Shown here: positions 9,763-18,455 of the stretch, piece by piece
Position numbering within the stretch: the stretch's first letter is position 1
Layout of the letters: each line of letters opens with the position of its first letter
NCBI GenBank assembly: GCA_003665825.1
Contig: QPFY01000007.1
Span: 1,550,001-1,614,000 of the forward strand
Direction: 5' to 3'
Length of the DNA stretch: 64,000 nucleotides
Source: Microbotryum silenes-acaulis
Taxonomy: Eukaryota; Basidiomycota; Microbotryomycetes; Microbotryales; Microbotryaceae
Notes under the pieces: generated by a model
Databases searched by the model: none
Seen by the model: only the letters and a program-made list of their open reading frames with translations
Told to the model about the DNA's origin: nothing
Position numbers and translations under genes: made by a program

Positions 9763-9946
9763 TGTTAATCGTATGTCTCGAGAGGGGACTGGATCGGCAA
9801 CCAGTAAGTACACGAGACACAGTACTAGTGGTAGGAAGTATATTGGAGCGTTAGGGGGAAGACTAAAGAGGCTCGCAGTTCGAATGCGCGAAATATCTCT
9901 AAGTCCAAAAGGGGTCCGAGCGGCGCGCGGCTGGCAAGGCTGGGCG
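9763..9946 (-). repeat. Truncated 5' LTR of C2a
   Basis: It matches the first 184 bases (on the plus strand) of the 3' LTR but lacks the last 40 or so, which hold the LTR start. It breaks off after gctgggcg, where a TGTTGAATTTC LTR of the Gag-only family begins. A recombination between the two LTR families is a simple explanation. Confidence 0.85.
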
Positions 9947-10099
9947 TGTTGAATTTCATTCTACTACAATCCTTCGAACACTTCAACCTTGCGCCGCAAC
10001 TTACCCGGCCCGCCCATTTTCTTGTCTCGAGCGCCTTTCGCCTCGGCGCACTCTCGCCTCGAGCGCTTTTTCGCCTCGGCGCGTTCTCGTCTCGGGCGC
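9947..10099 (+). repeat. 5' fragment of a Gag-only-family LTR
   Basis: It begins TGTTGAATTTCATTCTAC, as do the LTRs at 43564, 45738 and 47912, and then runs into that family's GC-rich TTCGCCTCGGCGC repeats. It ends abruptly at a family G LTR. The same 153-bp piece joined to the same G LTR recurs at 32283-32435. Confidence 0.8.
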
Positions 10100-10661
10100 T
10101 GGCAGGCGACGTCCGCAGGGATGACGTCGTCTACACGCGTTGGTGCGAGGGGGGGGATTTCAGGAAGCGTCGGCTGTTGCGGCGGCAGTCGACAGAGGAG
10201 CAACCGAGGAGGGGAGTCGGTCGAGAGGCTCGCAGGAAATCAAGTATAACGGACTTAATTCCCAAACGATCGACAAGAAGAGGAAGGGCAACAAAACAAG
10301 AAGAGCGGACCAAGCTCCGGGGGAAGGTGCTAAGACAAAAAGGAAGGGACTGCTCCAGGCACAGAGGGGACTTAGCCAAATCAACCACTCCAAGAGGTCG
10401 CCTCAGGGGTAAAAAGGATTGCTCGCGGGAGCACCGGTAAAAACCCTGAAGCCGCGCCTCGGCTAACAAAAAGATAAAACAAACCAAAAGAAGATTGCGC
10501 TCTGGGCGCATTGAACCCTCGACCACCGAGTGCGCGCCCACGCGCCTCACGCCTACGCCATCACGCCGACGATGCTTGAAACAAGGCAAGCATCCGGTCA
10601 AGTCAACTCTACCCGCATATAGCCTTGGGGGCTTCCTTCGAGTATTGCTGTCATCCTGACA
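10100..10661 (-). repeat. Family G LTR, minus orientation, no target duplication
   Basis: A full-length copy (562 bp) except that its plus-strand left end reads TGGCAGG instead of TGACAGG. Its flanks (GGCGC and ACTTA) do not match, so it is not a simple insertion. It forms a chimera with the fragment to its left. Confidence 0.85.
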
Positions 10662-10690
10662 ACTTAGGCGCGCGCAGTGAGCCTGGCACA
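10662..10690 (+). repeat. Short C1 LTR fragment
   Basis: Twenty-nine bases matching the middle of the plus-strand C1 LTR at 5654-5834 (acttaggcgcgcgcagtgag and following). It is back to back with the minus-strand C1 LTR that starts at 10691. Confidence 0.7.
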
Positions 10691-11487
10691 TATTCGATCA
10701 ACTCTACTACGTCAGCAATGTAGTTATAGCCAAGAGTGATGAATAGGAATCTAACAGTAAGGGATCCGCGCGCCCCAAGTCCTCAGCCAGCGAGCCTCGG
10801 GGCTGAGCCAATGTGCCAGGCTCACTGCGCGCGCCTAAGTCCTGAGCCGATGCGCCCGGCTCGCTCCGCGCGCCTAAGTCCTGTGTCAGGATGACAGCGG
10901 TACACTGACAGCAGGACTCAAAGGAAGTCTTCCCCGAGGTTGTGTGCAGGTAGCGATGACTTGACCCAATGGCGGATTCGTTTCAAGCAGCGCGGGCGTC
11001 GTGGTGTAGCCGTTTGGCGCGTGGGCGCGCACTCGCTGGTTGCAGGTTCGATGCGTTGCGAGCGCAATCTTCTTTCGATTTGTTTTATCTTTTTTGCTAG
11101 CTGAGGCGCGGCCTCAGGGTTTTTACCGGTGCTCCCGCGAGCAATCCTTTTTACCCCTGAGGCGACCTCTTGGAGTAGTTTGATTTGGCTGAGTTCCCTC
11201 GGCGCCTGGGCAGTCCCTCCCTTCGGTTTCGACACCTTCCGCGGGAGCCTGGTCCGCTCATCATCTTATTGGCCCCCCCCCTCTCCTTGCCGATCGTTGG
11301 AATAAAGTCCGTTATACTTGACTTCCCGCGAGCTTTTCGGTCGACACCCCTCTTCGATCGCTCCCTCGCCGACTGCCGCCACCACAGCCGATACTCCTCG
11401 ACACCCCCGTCCTTCGTCGTGTAGACGACGTCATCCTCGCCGACGTCGCCTGTCATCCTGACCCGAGCGGAGAGTGGATTCCTCACA
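10691..11487 (-). repeat. 3' LTR of a truncated C1 copy, split by a solo G LTR
   Basis: The LTR ends lie at 10691 (plus-strand TATTCGATC) and 11487 (CCTCACA). Family G LTR sequence at 10884-11455 interrupts it. Removing that insert and one TCCTG gives a normal C1 LTR. The internal part of this C1 copy continues to 12185. Confidence 0.88.
10884..11455 (+). repeat. Solo family G LTR with TCCTG target duplication
   Basis: It begins TGTCAGG and ends CCTGTCA, flanked by TCCTG at 10879-10883 and 11456-11460. At 572 bp it is visibly more diverged from the other G LTRs than they are from each other, so it is older. Its tRNA-like region (TGGTGTAGCCGTTTGG ... GGTTCGATGC) is the clearest in the window. 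Confidence 0.93.
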
Positions 11488-12185
11488 CCCCCCCCCACGC
11501 GAACGCGAGGTAGACTTGAGCCGTGGGTGCCGCGTCCGGAGGCCTAGAGCATAGCAATGTATACCAAAAATCTTGGGACCCAGCGCTTTGGTGAATAGGT
11601 CCGCAACCATGTCCGCTGTGCCAACGTGTGAGAGGGAGATATCGCCTCGGTTGACCATGTCGCGGACGAAATGCTCGCGGAGGCGTATGTGTCGAGTGCC
11701 GGAGGTGCGAACAGGGTCGTGAGCGACGGCGGCCGCGGCCTCGTTGTCGGTGAAGATGTGAGCTGCATCGATCGGGCGAACGTGGAGCTCGGAGAGGAGT
11801 TGCGTAAGGTAAATCGCTTCCTTACCAGCGTGCGACAAGGCGAGGTATTCGGCATCAGTGGTGGAATCCGCCACCCGAGTCTGACGCTTCGATGACCAAG
11901 AGACGGCGGAGCCAGCCAAGTAAAAGACGAAGCCCATTGTGGAGATGGACGTGTCGACGCAGGCACCCCAGTTTGCATCGGAATAACCAACCACGCCCGT
12001 AACTTTGGCTGGACCGCGGGCGTAGAGTAGCTCATCGCGGTACGTGGCGCGAAGGTAGCGAAGGACGTGTTTGACGGCAATCCAATGACGGCGGCCAGGG
12101 TTGTTGGCAAACCGGGACAAGTACGAGACGGCGAAAGCAATGTCGGGTCGAGTGCCAAGGGAAATGTACAGGAGTGAGCCAATGG
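11488..12185 (-). pseudogene. C1 pol remnant: end of reverse transcriptase and RNase H
   Basis: Reading from 12185 the frame is nearly identical to the C1 full copy from the TRPDIAF region on. It keeps the RNase H motifs [22 protein letters not shown] and FTDNEAAAA. Everything upstream (Gag, protease, integrase, most of RT) is missing, cut at 12185 by a family G LTR. As in the full C1, no stop separates RNase H from the polypurine tract, and the frame runs on into the LTR. Confidence 0.9.
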
Positions 12186-12748
12186 TGACAGGCGACGTCC
12201 GCAGGGATGACGTCGTCTACACGCGTTGGTGCGAGGGGGTGGGATTTCAGGAAGCGTCGGCTGTTGCGGCGGCAGTCGACAGAGGATCAACCGAGGAGGG
12301 GAGTCGGTCGAGAGGCTCGCAGGAAATCAAGTATAACGGACTTAATTCCCAAACGATCGACAAGAAGAGGAAGGGCAACAAAACAAGAAGAGCGGACCAA
12401 GCTCCGGGGGAAGGTGCTAAGACAAAAAGGAAGGGACTGCTCCAGGCACAGAGGGGACTTAGCCAAATCAACCACTCCAAGAGGTCGCCTCAGGGGTAAA
12501 AAGGATTGCTCGCGGGAGCACCGGTAAAAACCCTGAAGCCGCGCCTCGGCTAACAAAAAGATAAAACAAACCAAAAGAAGATTGCGCTCTGGGCGCATCG
12601 AACCCTCGACCACCGAGTGCGCGCCCACGCGCCTCACGCCTACGCCATCACGCCGACGATGCTTGAAACAAGGCAAGCATCCGGTCAAGTCAACTCTACC
12701 CGCATATAGCCTTGGGGGCTTCCTTCGAGTATTGCTGTCATCCTGACA
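12186..12748 (-). repeat. Family G LTR at the 5' side of G-B, wrong orientation
   Basis: A full 563-bp LTR in minus orientation, while G-B beside it is in plus orientation. Flanks (AATGG left, GGGTG right) do not match. Left of it is C1 RT sequence and right of it is the G-B protease region. The arrangement points to recombination between LTR copies that deleted the G-B 5' LTR, gag and start of pol. Confidence 0.9.
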
Positions 12749-13909
12749 GGGTGTGTCTCTCTTGGCGTCCGCTGCGTCCCTGAGCGACATCGACAAACCC
12801 GACCGACCTGTCGAGCCAGCCATTGCGCGCGCCCGCAATGTCATCGCGTGGACGCTGCCTTCCGGACGGGTCTTGCGATGTTTGATCGATTCTGGGTCCG
12901 AGGTGGACTTGGTGGACCAGGAGGTGGTGCGGGCCGACACGAGCTTCGCGACGGCTCGCTTGACCGCGCCGCTGCACTTGCGCCTCGGCACCCACGATAA
13001 GTCCGACCGATGTGCCGTGTTTGCCACCGCCTTCTTTTTGTCCGGCGCCCTCGACCTCGGTTTGTGACCGTTCTTCGTTTGCCGTGTAACTGCGTACGAC
13101 GCCATCTTGGGGCTGCCGTTTCTTAAGGATACAGGCATGCTCGTGGGTTGGGGCGCCTTCACCGTCGCGCGCCCCGGGCCTTCGCAACCCGTCGCCCAGG
13201 GTATGCACGAATGGGATCGAGCCGTCACCGTAGCACCTATCTTATCCGGTTCTGCCCTTGGCTGCAATCACCCTGGGTTGCTCCCCGACGACGAGATCAT
13301 TGGTCTCGAGCCGCACAACCCGATGCTCGACGTCGTGGACGATCCGGCCCTCGAGGATTTGTCTGAGTCCGAAGCACGAACACGATTGTCTGCCTTACTC
13401 GATAAATTTTCTGATGTGTTCGTAGATTCGCTACCAATGGATCGACTCCCACCGTACCGGCCAGTTAACCACGAGATCCCGTTGATCGATCCCACCGAAA
13501 AGGTCAAGCCCCGGGTGTACCCCCTTGCCGACAAATATCGGAGCCAGTGGGCGGAACACTCAGCTAAGTACACTCGTGGTCGATTTTGGGTTTCGGGTCC
13601 GATCGATTCTGCGGCTCCGGTCTTTGCGATTCCGAAGAAGAACTCCCAGACGGCTCGTTTCGTGATCGACCTCCGCGCGCGCAACAGCAACACCGCCAAG
13701 CGTTTTTCGCCCATCCCGGACATGACCAATGTTCGATACGAGGTGGCTCGATCGCGCTATCGGTCCAAATTCGACGTGGCCGCGGCATTTGAGCAGGTTC
13801 GGGTCATACCGGAGCACGTCGATCGCACCGGCTTCGCAACGGTGACAGGCACGTACATGTCGCGGGTCATGCAGTTTGGTGACACCAATGCGCCCAATAC
13901 CCTTAACCT
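12749..13909 (+). pseudogene. G-B pol, first segment: protease to reverse transcriptase palm
   Basis: The frame carries the protease motif IDSGSEVDLV and the start of RT up to the GDTNAPNT segment. Compared with G-A, one codon changed from CGA to TGA at 13065-13067, a C-to-T change at a CpG, which ends translation after about 105 codons. An in-frame ATG at 13107 reopens it. The AACCT at 13905-13909 is the left target duplication of the solo LTR that follows. No Gag is present in this copy. Confidence 0.9.
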
Positions 13910-15137
13910 TGTTGAATTGCATTCTGTCAAGCCTTCGAACACTTCGACATCGGACCGCCGTTTGACGGACTTGCCCGCCTTTCGCCTCGGCGCCTCGCTC
14001 CGCGCGTCTTCGCCTCCGCAAGCCTCCACCGCGCCCCCTGTCCCTCGAGCCTCGCTGCATGATCCTCGCACCCGGCCTCGTCCCTCGACCGATGTGCACC
14101 GCTCGTCAACTTGTCCACATCCCGGTCCGTCTGCCCGTCGTTGCCAGCTTTGCCTACTCTGCCATGCTCGCCACCACGCGCCTTTGCCTCTTGGCACTTT
14201 CACCTCGGCGCCTTTTTCGCCGCCGCGCGCCTTCGCAGCCAAGCCGCCCCCTTGTTCACCGCCCAGTTTTCGCCTCGGCGCCTCTTTCGCCGCCGCGCGC
14301 CTTCGCCTCGGCGCCTTCGCCCTCGCTGCCAAGCCGCCCCCCAGTCTTTCGCCTAGGCGCCTTCGCCTTCGCCGCCTTCGCCGCCCCCCCCCTCCAGTCT
14401 TTCGCCTAGGCGCCTTCGCCTTCGCAGCCAAGCCGCCCCCTTGTCTCCGCCTCCGCGCCAGCCTGCTCAACTCACGCTCGCGCGCCGCTGCCTCCACGCC
14501 GGGACTTAGTCAGTCCGCACTCTCCAGCCTAGCCGAGCCAACGCCTCCGCCTCGCCACAGCCAGTTTGCCACCGCCGACCTCATGACCCATCGGCCATGC
14601 AGAACATCGCCCACTCATGATGCCCGCGGTTCGCAACCTGAAGCCTGTCGTCACGGATCGCCTCACTCAACAACTCTGGATCGTGTAGATAAGTTTCCCC
14701 TCGTGTCCGTCGTCCAACACAACACCCCTCAGAGCCTCGATGGTCCACTTGGAGTTCGGTCTTGAAGCTTCGCATTGTGTTAGCCCAGTTTGTCTTAGCG
14801 CGGCCCTTTGCTGGAACCTCACCCGACTCGCGCGCCCTCGCGCCTCTCTTCCTCTTCTCTACCGCTTCCCAACATTAGCTAGACCGCTAATCTTCGGTAG
14901 AGAACAGGTTAGTTGCAATCACATCGACCGCTTCCCAACATTAGCTAGACCGCTAATCTTCGGTAGAGAACAGATCGTCCAGCCGCACCGTGTCCGTCTC
15001 GTCAGACTGCGTCCGTGCCGCCTCACGACTTCTCCCCCCGGCCCGTCCGTCGCACACTGTAGCCACGTCGACGCTCCGCCAGTAGCCCAAGCGGTCGCTA
15101 CTCCCAAGTCCGAAACCTTTTCGGCTTCCACTCAACA
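13910..15137 (+). repeat. Solo LTR of the Gag-only family (1228 bp)
   Basis: It begins TGTTGAATTGC and ends TCAACA, with AACCT duplicated at 13905-13909 and 15138-15142. It is inserted in the RT of G-B. Compared with the 885-bp LTRs at 43564 it is longer, mostly because GC-rich imperfect repeats (GCCTTCGCCTCGGCGCC-like) in the middle are amplified. Near the 3' end is a duplicated two-tier hairpin (14856-14903, and 14928-14968) also kept in the 885-bp LTRs. The apparent reading frame across it (G-B frame to 14765) is incidental. Confidence 0.92.
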
Positions 15138-18126
15138 AACCTCTTGACCTCGGCGATGTTCCAACCGTGTCTCTCGTTCGCCAAGATCTTTTTCGACGAT
15201 GTTCACGTCCATTCCGATACCCGTCGCGCGCACTTGAGACACATCGAGATCCTGCTGATGACCTTGAGACACTACCGGTTCTACTTAGGATCCAAGAAAT
15301 CCGAGTGGTTCTCAAAGTCGTTGGATTCCTTGGGCACCATCATCTCCGACGACGGCATCGAAGTCGACCCCGCCAAGTGGGCGCGTATCCGTCAGTGGCC
15401 GATCCCTTGCAACAAGTGCGACATCCAGCGTTTCCTCGGCACCGTCAATTGGATGCGAGATCACCTATCGCACCTCTCGACGATCTTGGAGCCAATCACC
15501 GCGTTGTTGGCGCAATCGACGTCGTGGCGTTGGAACGAGCGAGAACAGCAGGCTTTCGATACCGTCAAGTCCCTGGTGCCCGCCACCCTACGACCGATCG
15601 ATGGCGCCAAGATCACCTCGGGCGAGCACAAGATGTACCTGTTCACGGATGCCAGTCGGGTTGGCATTGGCGCTTGTCTGGCGTCCGGTCCCACCCGTTC
15701 GCAGGCCGTTCCTACGCGATTCTTTTCCGCTAAGTTCAACGGCGCTCAGCTCAACTATCATGTCACTGATAAAGAGTTCTTGGCTGTCGTCTCGGTGTGT
15801 CGGGCGTTCGAGCAGCACTTGATCGGTTATCCCTTTGTCATCGTCACCGACCATCAGGCCCTTCGCACGATAAAAACCCAAAAACTGCGCCAGACGCCTC
15901 GGCACATCCGCATGTGTCTCGAACTCAGCCGTTTCGACTTCGAATTCGAATTCATCGCGGGCAAAAACAATTCCTTAGCCGATTCGTTGTCGCGTCTGTG
16001 GGAGGTCAAGGAGGGTTCACACGAGGATCAGGTCAAGGAGAATGAGTTGGAGGACATGTTCTTTGATGGAGAACGCCACGAATTCACTACACCCGGTGAG
16101 AGCCTCCCCGAGGAACGTCCTCCCACCTCACCATCTCCCGATCGGTTGCCTCCTGTTGATTTTGCCCTCGGGCCCCAAGGCCAGGATGGTGAGGCAGGTT
16201 CTCCCGGATACTACGCGCTCAAGGAGGAATCGCAAGACGAGGACGTGAATGGACAGGAATTAGGGAATTTGTTCTTGAAGGAAGAATGCCACGAGTTCAC
16301 TACGCCCGGTGAGAGCCTCCTCGAGGAACGTCCTTACACCTCACCTTCGCACGATCGGTTGCCGGCTGTTGATTGTGCCTTCGGGCCCTGGGGACACGGT
16401 TACAATGCAGGCTCTCCCGGTTCCCATCACCTCGCCGAGAACATAATGGACGCTGTCGACTTGTCTACCGGTCCCCTCTCCCCTCCCATCGCTGTCAATC
16501 GAGTTCACGCTATCGCTGCGGCCCCCGCCAACGACCCGCCCATTCCGGTCGATGCCGACGCCGACGAACTCGATTTGTTGGGAGTCGCCACCGATGAGGT
16601 CAATGAAGCCCCTGTAGTCCATCGGCCGCCTGATCCACTGCCCCAACCCTTCCTCGACACCATCATCCGAGCATACGCCAACGATTCGCAAGCCCAGGTC
16701 ATCATTACCGACCCGATATCATGGCCTATGTTTCGGGTGACCGAGGAAGGGAGGATCTTGCGTGTACATCCAGATGAGTCTCTTTCCCTGTTTGTGCCTC
16801 GTGGTCTTGCTACCGGCGTCGTCAACTCCGACAAGGTCCCTTCGCTGCGCAAGCTCGTGCTTTCGGAGATTCATCGGAGCGTCGGGCACGCTGGACATCG
16901 CATCACCTTGGCCGCCATACGTCCTTTGTACTGGTGGTCGTCCATGTCTGCCGATTGCGCCGAGTTCTGCCGTTCATGCGAAGACTGTGCCCGAGGCAAG
17001 GCATCCACTCAAGTCCCCTATGGCCGACTGCATCCGATGCCGATCCCTTCGGGTCCTTGGGAACAAGTGGCGATCAACTTCATGACAGGACTGCCTCCGG
17101 TCGAGTGCGAAGGAATGATGGTCGCTCAAATCATGGTGGTCACTGACACTTGGGGAAAAATGGTCCACCTAATTCCCCTCCCAGCCGACGCCGACTCTGA
17201 GCTCGTTGCCGAGAAGTACTACGCCACCATCTTTCGACTGCATGGGACACCTTCAGCCATCGTTTCCGACCGCGATCCCAAGTTCACCTCGCAGTTTTGG
17301 CGGGCATTGCAGGCAAAGGTTGGCGCCGTCTTGCGAATGTCAACCGCGGCACACCCCGAGACGGACGGATCGAGCGAGAATCGGATCAAGATGGTCACCC
17401 AAACGCTGCGGATCATGGTGTCGTCAAACCACGAGGCTTGGGCATCTCGTCTTGTTGAAGCTGAGTTCGCTCTTAACTCTTCTGTTGCTGTGTCCACGTC
17501 TCTGTCGGCTTTTGAGGCGACCTACGGCTACCTTCCTCGACAATGGCCCACCGATTCCTGGCCTGTTTCGGATGTCCCTCGTGCGGAAGCGTTTGCTCGG
17601 ATCCGACAATTACGGAACCTCGATGTGACGGATGCGATCATTGGAGCACGCCTCGACCAGTCATATCAGGCCAACAAGCGTCGACGCCCGGATGACCCCG
17701 CCTTTCGGACCGGCAGTTACGTCTACCTTTCGACAAAGAATCTGGCAGTTCCTGAAGGGATGAAGTCGAAGTTGTTGCCGCGCTACATCGGCCCTTTCCG
17801 TATTCGAGCGGCAATTCCGGCAACATCCAGCTACGACCTCGAGCTCCCTCCAGCGATGTCGCGAGTGCACAATCGCTTCCATGCTCGACTCCTTCGGCCT
17901 TACATTGAGAATGATGCTGAAAGGTTCCCTGGGCGTGACCCCGCAGTTCTTTTTGTCGAAGATGTAGCCGACGCGGCCGACAACTCTGCGATTCCGGAAC
18001 GGATTGTTCGCGATCGGCGGAACGCTCGGGGCGCTCGTTCGTTCTTGGTTCGATGGGTAGGCCGTAACGACACCAACGATACTTGGACGTCGGAGCAGTC
18101 CCTTCGCCTGGACCATCCGTCCGTCC
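15138..18126 (+). pseudogene. G-B pol, second segment: RT, RNase H, integrase, start of chromodomain
   Basis: The frame resumes after the solo LTR in phase. Visible motifs: RT KIFFDDVHV (FFDD, as in G-A); RNase H LFTDASRVGIGA, DKEFLAVV and VTDHQALRTI; integrase zinc domain with HRSVGHAGH and CRSCEDC; catalytic integrase VVTDTWGK, VSDRDPKF and TDGSSENR; GPY/F-like LLPRYIGPFRI; then a chromodomain-like segment (ERIVRDRR ... FLVRWVG ... TWTSEQ). Chromodomains direct integration to marked chromatin in the known chromoviruses. C1 is inserted at codon VL, after CGTCC (18122-18126). The last residues are at 23360-23412. Confidence 0.93.
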
Positions 18127-18455
18127 TATTCGATCAACTCTACTACGTCAGCGATGTAGTTATAGCCAAGAGTGATGAATATCATTTCAACATACCTATT
18201 CGATCAACTCTACTACGTCAGCGATGTAGTTATAGCCAAGAGTGATGAATAGGAATCTAACAGTAAGGGAGCCGCGCGCCCCAAGTCCTCAGCCAGCGAG
18301 CCTCGGGGCTGAGCCAATGTGCCAGGCTCGCTGCGCGCGCCTAAGTCCTGGGCCGATGCGCCCGGCTCGCTCCGCGCGCCTAAATCCTGGGCCGATGCGC
18401 CCGGCTCGCTCCGCGCGCCTAAGTCCTGACCCGAGCGGAGAGTGGATTCCTCACA
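18127..18455 (-). repeat. 3' LTR of C1 (329 bp)
   Basis: Begins TGTGAGGAATCC, ends GATCGAATA. It contains a duplicated segment of about 70 bases (plus-strand tattcgatcaactctac at 18127 and again at 18198) and three copies of a GC-rich block (ccgatgcgcccggctcgct-like). The single C1 LTR at 5654 lacks these, so the LTR has grown by internal duplication. Confidence 0.94.

Larger units (their letters stand above)
6056..9946 (-). mobile_element. Pol-only copia element C2a
   Basis: A Ty1/copia element about 3.9 kb long with a 3' LTR (6056-6282), polypurine tract (6283-6291), one ORF (6305-9730), anticodon-loop primer site (9751-9762) and a truncated 5' LTR (9763-9946). Only about 20 bases separate the primer site from the ORF, so there is no room for Gag. 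It is inserted in array DNA right after CGAAG. The matching duplication at the other end is lost because an LTR fragment of another family replaces the LTR start. Confidence 0.92.
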
